Below, in pieces: positions 51,213 to 59,309 of a stretch of 64,000 bases of DNA. Every line of letters begins with the position of its first letter. Positions within the stretch are counted from its first letter, which is position 1. Both the position numbers and the translations under genes were made by a program. Below the pieces are notes generated by a model. That model was not told where the DNA came from, made no database searches, and saw only the letters and a program-made list of their open reading frames with translations. The DNA comes from Pseudorhizobium endolithicum (lineage in GTDB: Bacteria > Pseudomonadota > Alphaproteobacteria > Rhizobiales > Rhizobiaceae): NCBI RefSeq assembly GCF_902153245.2, contig NZ_CABFWF030000006.1, forward strand, positions 7,507-71,506, given 5' to 3'.

Positions 51213-51668
51213 TCATTTAGTTGTATTGGGTTGCGCGACTTCGGGAAACCGGTGCACCGCCGCAATCCGCCGCTTCCACGACGGCACCAGCGCCGAGCGT
51301 ATCACCGCCGCCTGTTCATAGGCATGGATGAAATGCTCCGGCCCCGCCAGGATGCCGGTATGCTTGGCGGCGCAATCCGGGCGCCAGCGGAACAGCAGCA
51401 GGTCGCCCGGCTCGGCTCCGGTCACGGGCAGGGCCGGGCCGAACAGCCGCAGGGCGGCCTCGATCAGCCGGTCCTCGCCACTCCGTTCCGCCCAGTCCGG
51501 TGCATAGGCGGCCACAGGTCCCGGGTCGCTGCCGTAAAGCTCGCGCCACACGCCGCGGATGAGCCCGATGCAGTCGCAGCCGACGCCCCTGGCCGCGCCC
51601 TGGTGCCGGTATGGCGTGCCGATCCAGCCTTCCGCAAGCCCGACGATCCTCTCTCCCCGGCTGCTCAT
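51213..51668 (-). CDS. GTA gp14: NlpC/P60-type cell-wall peptidase
   Basis: A 151-residue cysteine peptidase of the tail tip, expected to cut peptide stems of peptidoglycan during DNA entry. The catalytic cysteine is in GVGCDCIGLIRGVW (about residue 31-34) and the histidine in AKHTGILAG. It overlaps gp13 by ATGA. Length and position match RcGTA gp14. Confidence 0.9.
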   Translation of the reverse strand: MSSRGERIVGLAEGWIGTPYRHQGAARGVGCDCIGLIRGVWRELYGSDPGPVAAYAPDWAERSGEDRLIEAALRLFGPALPVTGAEPGDLLLFRWRPDCAAKHTGILAGPEHFIHAYEQAAVIRSALVPSWKRRIAAVHRFPEVAQPNTTK

Positions 51669-52540
51669 GAAAACAGCGCTCCGCCGTCGTGCCGGCCCTC
51701 GCCCGCCGCATAGGAATAGGCGAAGTCGGCGCCCGGCACATGCGGAAAGCCGCGAAAATTCAGCTGGTTGTTGAAGCGGACCCGGCAGGTCGTGAAGCTC
51801 TTGTCGCAGCCTGCCGTGATGGAAAAGGCCGCTCCCACGTCGAGGGGCGCCTCCGGCGGCAGCCACAAGATCAGGTCCGCTGTCCCATCACCGTTCAGTT
51901 CGTGGCGTTCCACATCGAGGCGCCGCCCGTCGGTCAGCGTCATCACGCCGAGCCGGAAGAAGCCGCCGGCGAAGGCCGCAAGGCCAGACACCGTGACCCG
52001 GCTCGGTTCGCTCACGGCGATGATGCTTCCCGCGCCGCTCCAGGCGGCAAGGTCCATGCGGCAGCGGCCGTCACCGAACTCGGCGTCGCAGCGCCGGTTG
52101 TAGACGCGCCCCTGCGGCTGGGCGAGCCGGTGCGCCATGCTGCGCAATTCGGCCCGGAATGCGTCACCGGCGCGCGTCACCTCGCCCACCTCCCGCACAT
52201 CGAGCAGCATGCGCTCCTGCGGGCGCTCCCACTTGACGAGGAAGCGTTCCACCCGCGCACCGTCGTAGCGGCCGGCGGAAAGATCCTGCTCCGAGATGAC
52301 CTCGCTGGAGAAGCCGCCCGCAACTTCGTCGGAGCTCGCGGCAAGACCCGCCTCCGCCTCGATCTCGCTACCGGAAAAGCCGCTCGCCGCCAAAAAGGTC
52401 GTGCCGTCGAAGGCAAGATCATGGTCGTGGTCGGTGAAGCCGAGCACCACGCCGTCGCTGCGCGTCACCCGCCAGCAATGGCAGGTGCTGGTCGCATCGC
52501 CCTGAAGGTGAGCCGCCAGTTCGCCCGGGATCGCCCTCAT
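51665..52540 (-). CDS. GTA gp13: tail hub protein (DUF2163)
   Basis: A 291-residue tail hub protein. The two-domain DUF2163 layout is clear, with four cysteines in RRCDAEFGDGRCRMDL and AGCDKSFTTCRVRF, the kind of set that holds an iron-sulfur cluster in the RcGTA hub as I recall. It overlaps gp12 and gp14 by four bases each. Confidence 0.9.
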   Translation of the reverse strand: MRAIPGELAAHLQGDATSTCHCWRVTRSDGVVLGFTDHDHDLAFDGTTFLAASGFSGSEIEAEAGLAASSDEVAGGFSSEVISEQDLSAGRYDGARVERFLVKWERPQERMLLDVREVGEVTRAGDAFRAELRSMAHRLAQPQGRVYNRRCDAEFGDGRCRMDLAAWSGAGSIIAVSEPSRVTVSGLAAFAGGFFRLGVMTLTDGRRLDVERHELNGDGTADLILWLPPEAPLDVGAAFSITAGCDKSFTTCRVRFNNQLNFRGFPHVPGADFAYSYAAGEGRHDGGALFS

Positions 52541-53175
52541 GGCAGGATCTCCGTCAAAGGAATGGAAGGAATACGGCCGGCATCGAAATGCGCCAGGCTG
52601 ACGTCGATACGATCGATGGCGAAGCGCACCGGAACATCGAAGGCGAAGCCCGCACGCACCACCGCCCCTGCCGGCGGCACATGCCCTGCCGCGAAGGTCG
52701 CAGTGCCTGCCACCACGTCGACCGCATAAGCCTCTGGGTCCACCGCCAACCCGTCGACGGAGACCACCACCGTCCCCGCCACCGGCTTTGCGATTCGCCT
52801 GACCCAGGCCCCGCCGGCATCGCCATATGTCTTCACCAGGGGGAAGACGGCAGTCGCGCCGTCACCCGTGCCGATCACCTGGTCCATGTCGGACGGAGCC
52901 TCTCCCGGAGCGCAGGACTTCCAGTCCAGCGGATCGCGAAAGCGGAAGCCGTAGAGCCCGCCGCGCCGCGCCTCGAAAAAGGCCAGCACTTCGTAGAGGT
53001 CGCCGATCGAGCGGATGCCGGAGCCTGCGTCGTAGCTGCGGCGGGAATCCCGCCAGCGGGCATTGCGGTTCTCCCGTCCGTTGGACAGGCTGACGATGTC
53101 GGTCCGCCTGACCGGCCCGCCGCTCGTGCCGAGCGCCAGCCGTAGCGGAAACTGCACTTCGTGAAATCCGGTCAT
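52537..53175 (-). CDS. GTA gp12: distal tail protein (DUF2460)
   Basis: A 212-residue distal-tail protein joining tail tube to baseplate. The DUF2460 signature FHEVQFPLRLALGTSGGP, YDAGSGIRSIGDLYEVLAFFEARRG (partial) and GFRFRDPLDWKS are present. Position after gp11 and before gp13 matches RcGTA; a 144-base gap separates it from gp11. Confidence 0.9.
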   Translation of the reverse strand: MTGFHEVQFPLRLALGTSGGPVRRTDIVSLSNGRENRNARWRDSRRSYDAGSGIRSIGDLYEVLAFFEARRGGLYGFRFRDPLDWKSCAPGEAPSDMDQVIGTGDGATAVFPLVKTYGDAGGAWVRRIAKPVAGTVVVSVDGLAVDPEAYAVDVVAGTATFAAGHVPPAGAVVRAGFAFDVPVRFAIDRIDVSLAHFDAGRIPSIPLTEILP

Positions 53176-53319
53176 TCCTGATCCTCATGTGCCTTGGTGG
53201 ATCGGTCCCTGCCGACGACCCGGCCCCGCCTGCGACAGCCGCTGAGGCTCCCGTGGCCGCATCCATATTCCGTGTGCCTGACCGATGGGATCCGGGCAGG
53301 CGCATCCGGCGTCTGCCGG

Positions 53320-53856
53320 CTACAGCCCGCGCTGACCGCGCCCGACGCTCCTCGCCAGCATGGCGGAAATCTGCCCCTCGCTCTTGCGGAAGCTCGCCGC
53401 GTCGGTCGCCGTCACGTTGAAGACGATCTGGGTCGGCGCCCCGCCGCCACCTGCCGCAACACCCAGCGCGCCATCGGGACCGCGCCTCAGCGGCAGGATC
53501 GCCTCCGCCCCCGCCTCGCCCATCAGCCCGATATCGCCGCCCATCGGAAAGAAGCTCGGGCTACGCACCACGCCGCCCTCGGCGAACGGCACGACCTGCC
53601 CCATCATGCCCCCGATCGCATTGCCGAGCATCCCTTCGAGTGGCTTCAGCGCCGCAGACAGCGCAATATCCGTCAGCCGGTTCCCCAGCCCCCGCAGCAC
53701 GTCCTCCAGCCCCCTGCCGCCCACCGTCGCCGAGCGCAAGGCACCCGTCAGCGCCGCGCCGAACCGCTGCGACCGCGCCTCCAGATCCGCCATCACGCGG
53801 GCAAGCTCCTCCGCCTCGCCGAGCGTCCCGGCAAGGGAGATGTCGTCCTCTTCCAT
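53320..53856 (-). CDS. GTA gp11: tail tape-measure protein
   Basis: A 178-residue tape-measure protein; RcGTA gp11 is somewhat longer (about 219). Helical N-terminal half (LAGTLGEAEELARVMADLE), then the family signature PFAEGGVVRSPSFFPMGG and GEAGAEAILPLRRG. The shorter length implies a short tail, since tape-measure length sets tail length. Upstream is an inserted non-GTA gene. Confidence 0.85.
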   Translation of the reverse strand: MEEDDISLAGTLGEAEELARVMADLEARSQRFGAALTGALRSATVGGRGLEDVLRGLGNRLTDIALSAALKPLEGMLGNAIGGMMGQVVPFAEGGVVRSPSFFPMGGDIGLMGEAGAEAILPLRRGPDGALGVAAGGGGAPTQIVFNVTATDAASFRKSEGQISAMLARSVGRGQRGL

Positions 53857-53958
53857 CGGGGTGACCTTTCTTTGTCGCGGCCTTTATCCGACAGTCGCTA
53901 CCTTTTCCTCGCTTGAGGACGTGTGGTGCGAGCCGGATGTAACGGCGCTATTCTAGGA

Positions 53959-55149
53959 CTACTGCGCGAGCCTGGAACCTGATGCCCATGAGCGACAAGA
54001 ACGGCGCCGCGCAGGATGATGAGGATGCGATCCTTGGCGCCCGCCCATCCGGCGTGGTTTGTAAGTCGCTGGACGCCACAGCGGCACCTGTGTCTCAGGT
54101 AGGGTGAAGAATAGGGTCTGCTTCCTGGTTCGGGCTCTAAGAGCCTTGGACACCGGACTACCTGTCGTCTTCATCTCCACTGTCGATCGCGAAGTCACCT
54201 TCGTCTTCGTCTTCGTCTTCGTCTTCGTCTTCGCCCTCGTCACTGTAGTTAAGGTTTCAAGCATTGAGGCTTCCAGCAAATCCCGGCGTTCTTTGAAATT
54301 GTCGATGTCCTCATAGTGCGACTCGAGTTCGTCCAGCACAGTGATCTTTCGTCTGTCGGACCGGAGGGCTGCCAGATACTCACCCTCGAGAGCAGGATCG
54401 AACGGTAGAGGCTTTATGAGGTCGCGGATCAACCGAGCGTTCGGGCCACAGGCTTCACCTGAGATAAAGTAGGTGATCAGTTCGGCCTGCAGTATGTCCT
54501 CTTCCTCGAAATCAAACTTCTTGCTGAGGAAAATCTTTGAGGCCTTCGACCGATAGTCTATCTCATATGTGTAGATATTGAGCCGTCTGGCTTCGTCCTC
54601 CACGATGCGGTGGACTGGATTCACAATTTTCGACACAACTCTGCCGATGAACTTGCGGTGCCGGCGCTCGTTCGGGGTAATCGTCAGCCAACCGCTAATG
54701 TCGATCTTAATGTCGAGGTGCGTTTCTAGGAATTTGACAAGTTCGAGACGCTCTTGGGCAGGTACAAACGCAGAACTTAGGCTGTAGCGGCCATAGCGCT
54801 GAGACCGATAGAACCTGCCTAGGAGAGCGATGAACTCGTTTTCCCGCGCCGAAAATTTAAGGTCGTGCTTAGCCCTCAAACGGAGGACCAGTTCCTGGTG
54901 CGCGTGCGTGATCAGGCTCTTTTCAAAGGCATCTTGATCAACTGCGCTATCGTGCTCGGTCAAAATGACCGCAATCTTCAACAGGCGTTCAAGGCCGACC
55001 GCCAGGAAGTACAAGAACTCGAAGGCATCCTCTTCGGCGGCAAAATGCTCCATCTCGTGGAAGACCTGGAGCCCGTTGAAAAGGAATCGACCGGCAATGT
55101 CGAGCTCAGTGCCGAGATTGAAGTTCTTCCAGTATTCTTCACGTCGCAC
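53959..55149 (-). CDS. inserted cargo gene of unknown function, possibly HEPN-like
   Basis: A 396-residue protein unlike any GTA component, lying between gp10.1 and gp11. The N-terminal 150 residues are helical and contain EFLYFLAVGLERLLKIAVIL, SLITHAHQELVLRLRAKHD and FYRSQRYGRYS, a pattern resembling HEPN-type all-helical domains found in RNases and abortive-infection proteins. The middle (about 160-330) is charged. A KT dipeptide repeat follows, then a basic low-complexity tail that may be read-through. GC and codon use are clearly lower than neighbours. Start: GTG with CGGAGGAC upstream; a TTG at 55182 is the alternative. Confidence 0.6.
   Translation of the reverse strand: MRREEYWKNFNLGTELDIAGRFLFNGLQVFHEMEHFAAEEDAFEFLYFLAVGLERLLKIAVILTEHDSAVDQDAFEKSLITHAHQELVLRLRAKHDLKFSARENEFIALLGRFYRSQRYGRYSLSSAFVPAQERLELVKFLETHLDIKIDISGWLTITPNERRHRKFIGRVVSKIVNPVHRIVEDEARRLNIYTYEIDYRSKASKIFLSKKFDFEEEDILQAELITYFISGEACGPNARLIRDLIKPLPFDPALEGEYLAALRSDRRKITVLDELESHYEDIDNFKERRDLLEASMLETLTTVTRAKTKTKTKTKTKVTSRSTVEMKTTGSPVSKALRARTRKQTLFFTLPETQVPLWRPATYKPRRMGGRQGSHPHHPARRRSCRSWASGSRLAQ
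54201..54233. repeat. hexanucleotide tandem repeat (TCGTCT)5
   Basis: Five full copies plus three bases, coding for the KTKTKTKT stretch of the cargo gene on the minus strand. As the unit is six bases, copy-number change would add or remove two residues and not shift the frame. Confidence 0.85.
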
Positions 55150-55484
55150 GTATGTCCTCCGTCTGCCATATCGGGTCGGCAATCAGCACTAGCTTCGGCG
55201 CGTACTATTCCATGCCGTCGAGATTCCTTCCGCCACGACCATTGAACGAGTTTACTACATTCAGCCCTGTTGAGTCTCAGGCCTGTCAAGGAGGCGATGA
55301 AGCGGTACACTATCGTTGAAGCGATCCCGGCGCTGGCAGCTTCTTTAACCCTCTGCATCCTTACGGCGGCCATTCGATCACAGCACTTCGAAGCCAACGG
55401 TTCGAGAAGGAAGACGCCCGTCTACCCTCGAACGAGCGGATCAGCCGAAGCCGCCAACGCCAACCCTCCTGACGCAGACGCAGC
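55150..55484. other. intergenic region between gp10.1 and the cargo gene
   Basis: About 335 bases, AT-richer than the GTA genes and probably the left-over flank of the inserted segment. It should contain the cargo gene's promoter. No clear repeat or attachment site was found. Confidence 0.45.
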
Positions 55485-55697
55485 TCAATCCGGAAACCGC
55501 CTCATCAGCGCCTCCAGCCCATCCCGCCTTATCTCCGGCGACCTTGGCCGCATCCCTCCCGCCATTGCCGAGAACTCCGCCGGCGTCAGGCGCCAGAACA
55601 CCTCCGGGGGAAGCCGCAGCAGGCAGAGGCCGACATGCATCACCGTCTCCCAGGGAAACGGTTCGGCGCCGGCCTTCCTGTCCGCTGCGGCCCTCAA
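55485..55697 (-). CDS. GTA gp10.1: small tail-assembly protein (TIGR02216 type)
   Basis: A 70-residue protein with the family core PFPWETVMHVGLCLLRLPPEVFW and LTPAEFSAMAGG. In RcGTA-type clusters this gene follows gp10 and acts as a tail-assembly chaperone partner. The start is TTG overlapping the gp10 stop (TTGA); an ATG further in would remove the core. Confidence 0.8.
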   Translation of the reverse strand: MRAAADRKAGAEPFPWETVMHVGLCLLRLPPEVFWRLTPAEFSAMAGGMRPRSPEIRRDGLEALMRRFPD

Positions 55698-56044
55698 GGG
55701 TCCGCTGGCGTCGCCTCCTGCGGCGCGCCGAAGGTTGCCGCCAGCAGTTCGCCGACCAGCCGGGCCGTGCCTGCCACACCGCCCTCCACGCTCATCGCCG
55801 CCACCTCGTCGTCCGAGTAGAGATTGCCCGCCCCGCGAAGCCCCGCGCCGAGGATGCGGATCATGTCCGCCGAGCGGATGCGGCCCGAGGAAAAGCGCCC
55901 GGCCAGCCCGCCAAGATCGCCGACGGCAAACGCCGTTTCCAGCTCCGCGAGGCTCCCGAGCGTCAGGCAGAGCACGCGGCGCTCGCCGTCGATCACCGCC
56001 TCCACCTCGCCGCGCCGCCGGTTCGCCCTTGCCCCCGCGCTCAT
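55694..56044 (-). CDS. GTA gp10: tail-assembly chaperone family protein
   Basis: A 116-residue protein with the gp10 core GEVEAVIDGERRVLCLTLGSLAELE and ADMIRILGAGLRGAG, followed by MSVEGGVAGTARLVGELL. Members help load the tape-measure and tail-tube proteins. It overlaps gp9 upstream and gp10.1 downstream, so translation is coupled. Confidence 0.86.
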   Translation of the reverse strand: MSAGARANRRRGEVEAVIDGERRVLCLTLGSLAELETAFAVGDLGGLAGRFSSGRIRSADMIRILGAGLRGAGNLYSDDEVAAMSVEGGVAGTARLVGELLAATFGAPQEATPADP

Positions 56045-56457
56045 CAGAGCGCCCCGAAGCTCAGGTGGCCTGCCGATTCCAGCGCCAGCTCGAACCGCAC
56101 CTCGCCATTGTGCTCGCCGGAATATTCGAGCACGGTGATCTGGAAGGGTCCCGTCACCGTGCCGAAATCCGGGATCAGCACCTGCCAGGAGAGGATCGTG
56201 CCGGCGAAGAAGGCGGTGCGCACCAGCGCATCGCTCGCCTGGTCCTTGAAGAGGCCGGCCCCCGTCAGCGAGGCGCGCTGCACGCCCGCCCCGCCCAGAA
56301 GCTCGCGCCAGCGCCCGGCGCTCTCGGCGTCCGTCACGTCCACCGTCTCCGCGTTGAACGCCAGCCGCCGCGAACGCAGGCCCGCAATCGTCACATAGCT
56401 GCCGCCATTGTCGATCTTCAGCAGCAGGTCCTTGCCCTTCTGCGCCACCATGGTCAT
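56044..56457 (-). CDS. GTA gp9: major tail tube protein
   Basis: A 137-residue tail tube subunit (TP901-1-like major tail protein). Features: KGKDLLLKIDNGGSYVTIAGLRSR, VDVTDAESAGRWRELLGG and FQITVLEYSGEHNGEVRFEL. It stacks in rings to form the tail tube. A second ATG two codons in is possible. Its stop overlaps the gp10 start. Confidence 0.92.
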   Translation of the reverse strand: MTMVAQKGKDLLLKIDNGGSYVTIAGLRSRRLAFNAETVDVTDAESAGRWRELLGGAGVQRASLTGAGLFKDQASDALVRTAFFAGTILSWQVLIPDFGTVTGPFQITVLEYSGEHNGEVRFELALESAGHLSFGAL

Positions 56458-56493
56458 TGTCCTTTCTGGAATGGAGAGAGCGCCAGCCGGCGC

Positions 56494-56913
56494 TCAAGGC
56501 GATAGTGCTTCGGTCTCTTCCGTCACCGCGCGGAACAGCAACTGCGCCTCGAAGAGCGCCGTCTTCGTCTGCCGCCGCGTTCGGGTCCGCAGATGCAGGA
56601 GGCTTACCAGCGCATGGCCGGCCAAGAGCAAGGACACGCCGTGCAGCAGCACCCGCACCCGATGCGCGATCTCCTCCGCCTGCCGCCGGCCAGCGGCTTC
56701 CGACCACACCTCCAGCGTCAGCCGATGCTCCTCGCCGGCCTCCGTCCCGGTGGAATAGTCGCGCGTCTCCACCTCGCCGAAGACGATCGCCGGCAATGCC
56801 GGTCGTGGCAGCAGCCAGTCCCGGATCCCGTCCGGCCCGATCAGCCCGCTCAACGCCGCATCGCTCGAAAGCCGTGCGTGGATCGCCGCCAGCAGCGCAT
56901 TCGCCGCGTTCAT
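56494..56913 (-). CDS. GTA gp8: tail terminator-like protein (DUF3168)
   Basis: A 139-residue DUF3168 protein: NAANALLAAIHARLSSDAALSGLIG at the N-terminus, PAIVFGEVETRDYST in the middle and a helical end. It caps the tail where it joins the head. The ATG at 56913 overlaps the gp7 stop by four bases. Confidence 0.9.
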   Translation of the reverse strand: MNAANALLAAIHARLSSDAALSGLIGPDGIRDWLLPRPALPAIVFGEVETRDYSTGTEAGEEHRLTLEVWSEAAGRRQAEEIAHRVRVLLHGVSLLLAGHALVSLLHLRTRTRRQTKTALFEAQLLFRAVTEETEALSP

Positions 56914-57242
56914 CGTGCCCCCTCCTCGCAATGGCACAGGAGAAAGCGCCGCGTCTCGTCGGGGTCGCGCACCAGTTTCACGGAGAAGACGCGGGTACCT
57001 TTGCGGAACCGCTGTCCCGCCACGATGTCCTGCCGGAACCACACCCAGATCCGGTGGCTGACGATCGCCGCTTCCGCCGCAGCCTCCTCACGCTCAAAAA
57101 CCCGCATCGGCTCCACCAGAGCCCACAGCGAGCACACCGCCTGCCAGCTCACCGCCGCGCCGCCCTGGCCGTCGCCTGCCTCCACAGGCGCCTCGAGCAT
57201 GAGCCGCGCCGTCATGCGTCCCGGATCGAAGACCTGAGCCAT
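56910..57242 (-). CDS. GTA gp7: head-closure/head-tail adaptor
   Basis: A 110-residue SPP1 gp16-like head-tail adaptor: FDPGRMTARLMLEAPV, VSWQAVCSLWALVEPM and GTRVFSVKLVRDPDETRRFLLCHCEEG (partial). It closes the portal after packaging. Overlaps gp6 and gp8 by ATGA. Confidence 0.9.
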   Translation of the reverse strand: MAQVFDPGRMTARLMLEAPVEAGDGQGGAAVSWQAVCSLWALVEPMRVFEREEAAAEAAIVSHRIWVWFRQDIVAGQRFRKGTRVFSVKLVRDPDETRRFLLCHCEEGAR

Positions 57243-57811
57243 CAGAGCCTCCGCATCCTGAACGGCGCGACCAGCCGGTCATATCCGTCGGGGATACCGG
57301 CTGGCTGCTGGTCCGGGGAGATGACGCCGCGAAAGGCGAACATATGGCCGACATGGATCAGCATCGCTCGCTTCAGCGTGTCCGGCACGTCGGTTCCCGC
57401 CTCGCCGAAGCCGGCGGAAAACCCGATCTCGATACCGTTCATGGACTGTCCCGGCGCGGGCGGGTTTCGCAGCCAGAGCCTGGCCGGCCGGCCCTCGCCG
57501 TCAAGAAGATGATCCTCGAGTGGAACTTGAAGAGGCTCGCCCTCGGCATCGAAAACCGTAACGGCCGGAATCGCTTGCACCGGCGACTTCGCGATCCTGA
57601 TGATGCCGTCGGCTGGCCAATCGTCGAGGTGGAGCCGCCAGGACTGCGCCATCAGGCACAATCCCGTCTCGCGCTCCAGGTGCTCGCGGGCCGTGGCGAG
57701 AAGCGAAAGCAGCAGCGCATCCTCCTCGCCGTCGTCCAGGCGCAGATGCGCCTTCACCTCGGCAAGCGTCAGCGGCTCCGCGGCGGGCGGAGTGGTCTGG
57801 GCATAGGTCAT
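57242..57811 (-). CDS. GTA gp6: head-tail connector
   Basis: A 189-residue connector of the gp6/HK97 type, with PLTLAEVKAHLRLDDGEEDALL and LLATAREHLERETGLCL near the N-terminus and FSAGFGEAGTDVPDTLKRAML later. It sits on the portal. A RIME-like element lies just upstream, between it and the capsid gene, so the usual tight capsid-gp6 spacing is broken. Confidence 0.9.
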   Translation of the reverse strand: MTYAQTTPPAAEPLTLAEVKAHLRLDDGEEDALLLSLLATAREHLERETGLCLMAQSWRLHLDDWPADGIIRIAKSPVQAIPAVTVFDAEGEPLQVPLEDHLLDGEGRPARLWLRNPPAPGQSMNGIEIGFSAGFGEAGTDVPDTLKRAMLIHVGHMFAFRGVISPDQQPAGIPDGYDRLVAPFRMRRL

Positions 57812-57851
57812 GGGGGTGTCCGAAAATGATTAGGGAGAGCCCGTCGCCATG

Positions 57852-58025
57852 CCCCCTCACCAACAAAATCTATGACTTAGCTGCGCTAAGATCATGATTT
57901 TGTAACCTCTCCCACAAGGGGAGAGGGAGCGCCGAGGGCGCGGCACTGGTTCCTCTCCCTTGGTGGGAGAGGATAGTTCGCCCCAAGAGGCAAAGCCGAT
58001 TGGCGAGGCGAACTTGGTGAGGGGG
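57852..58025. mobile_element. RIME-like palindromic mosaic element
   Basis: A 174-base element bounded by perfect 12-bp inverted repeats (ccccctcaccaa at 57852-57863 and ttggtgaggggg at 58014-58025). Inside are further hairpins: acaaaatc/gattttgt (57863-57870 with 57896-57903) enclosing cttag/ctaag, cctctccc-acaa-ggggagagg (57906-57926), cctctccc-N5-gggagagg (57952-57972), and agttcgcc/ggcgaact (57975-57982 with 58006-58013). This is the style of Rhizobium intergenic mosaic elements (RIME). It lies inside the GTA operon. Confidence 0.8.
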
Positions 58026-58037
58026 TTTCGGCGTTCC

Positions 58038-59309
58038 TCAGCTCGCCGCGAACTTCACCAGCTTGATCGCCTCGAAGTTCTGCACTCCGCCGCCGACGCG
58101 CTTGGTCGTGTAGAAGAGCACGTAGGGCTTTGCGGAATAGGGATCGCGCAGGATGCGGACGCCCGCCCGGTCGACGACAAGATAGCCGGAGCGGAAGTCG
58201 CCGAAGGCGACGGCAAGCGCATCGGCGCCGACATCCGGCATCTCCTCGGCCTCCGCGATCGGGAAGCCCATCAGCGATGCGGGCTGTCCGGCGCTTGCCG
58301 GCGGGCGCCACAGGTAGTTGCCGTCGGCATCCTTGAACTTGCGCACGTCGCCTTGGGTCTTGCGGTTCATCATGAAGGTGCCGTTCTGACGATGACCGGC
58401 CTTCAGCGCATAGATCACGTCCACCAGTGTGTCGGAGGGACCCGTCGTCTTCCAGGCGCCTGCCGCACCGGTCGCGACATAGCCGAGGCTGCCCCAGGTC
58501 CAGGCGCTGTCGGCCACCGCCGTATAGGTCAGGAAACCCTTCGGCTTGTTGATCCCGTCGCCACGGATGAAGGCGTCGCCCTCCTGCTCGGCGAAGACGA
58601 TGTCCACCTCGCTGGCGATCCAGGCTTCGATGTCGACGGCCGCGTCGTCCAGCAGCGCCTGGGTGGCCGCCGGCATGGCGTAGAGTTCCATGGTCGGGAA
58701 GGAAAGCTCGGAAAGCTGCGGCGTGTTGGTCTGCGGCCGCGCCGCCGTCTCGGCCACCCAGCCGGTCGAGAGGCCGGAGGCGGCAAACGGCTTCTTCAGC
58801 ACGGCCGAGGATACGGTGCGCACCGTCGAGAGCGCCCGCATCGGCGAGGCGATGGAGATCCGCCGGCCGATCTCGTTGTCGGTCTCCGGCGGCACCAGAT
58901 AGCCGCCATCGGCACCGGCCGTCCCGGAAAATGCCTTAGCCTCCAGTTCGCGCAGCCCCGCATCCTCGCCCCGGCGCACATAGGCGTCGAAAGCGGCCTT
59001 GTGCTCCTCGGCCTCCGGCGAAAGCTCGCCGCCCTGGCAAGAACCGAGCGCCGGCCGCGCCTTCTTCAACAGCATCTGGTCGAGCACCTTCTTCTGCTCG
59101 TCCATCGCCCGGTTGATGCGGTCCATCTTGTCGCGCGTCACGACATCTGCGACGAGCTTCTGCTCGATCTCGCCCAGCCTGCGGTCGTTGACGTCCTTGA
59201 AGGCTTCGAAGGCCTCCATAAACTCGTCGAAGGCCGCCGTCACCGTCTCCGGCACTCCCTTAACTTCCGGAGCCTTCACCTCGGGCGCCGTCTTTCCCAT
59301 GTCCGTCAT
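58038..59309 (-). CDS. GTA gp5: major capsid protein (HK97 fold)
   Basis: A 423-residue HK97-type capsid precursor. The N-terminal 110-130 residues form the helical delta/scaffold region (coiled coil around AFEAFKDVNDRRLGEIEQKL), probably removed by gp4 before SGTAGADGGYLVPPE. The mature shell domain contains PMRALSTVRTV, VDIEAWIASEVDIVFAEQEG and GVRILRDPYS. Its ATG overlaps the gp4 stop. Confidence 0.94.
   Translation of the reverse strand: MTDMGKTAPEVKAPEVKGVPETVTAAFDEFMEAFEAFKDVNDRRLGEIEQKLVADVVTRDKMDRINRAMDEQKKVLDQMLLKKARPALGSCQGGELSPEAEEHKAAFDAYVRRGEDAGLRELEAKAFSGTAGADGGYLVPPETDNEIGRRISIASPMRALSTVRTVSSAVLKKPFAASGLSTGWVAETAARPQTNTPQLSELSFPTMELYAMPAATQALLDDAAVDIEAWIASEVDIVFAEQEGDAFIRGDGINKPKGFLTYTAVADSAWTWGSLGYVATGAAGAWKTTGPSDTLVDVIYALKAGHRQNGTFMMNRKTQGDVRKFKDADGNYLWRPPASAGQPASLMGFPIAEAEEMPDVGADALAVAFGDFRSGYLVVDRAGVRILRDPYSAKPYVLFYTTKRVGGGVQNFEAIKLVKFAAS

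Noticed and set aside
54201..54233. Possible CRISPR-like repeat
   Set aside because: It is a simple hexamer tandem repeat without spacers. No CRISPR array or cas gene was seen in the window.
55303..55560. Plus-strand ORF starting MKRYTIVEAIPALAASLTLC with AAGGAGG just before it
   Set aside because: The ribosome site is only two bases from the ATG and the frame continues antisense into gp10.1 and gp10 without a natural end.
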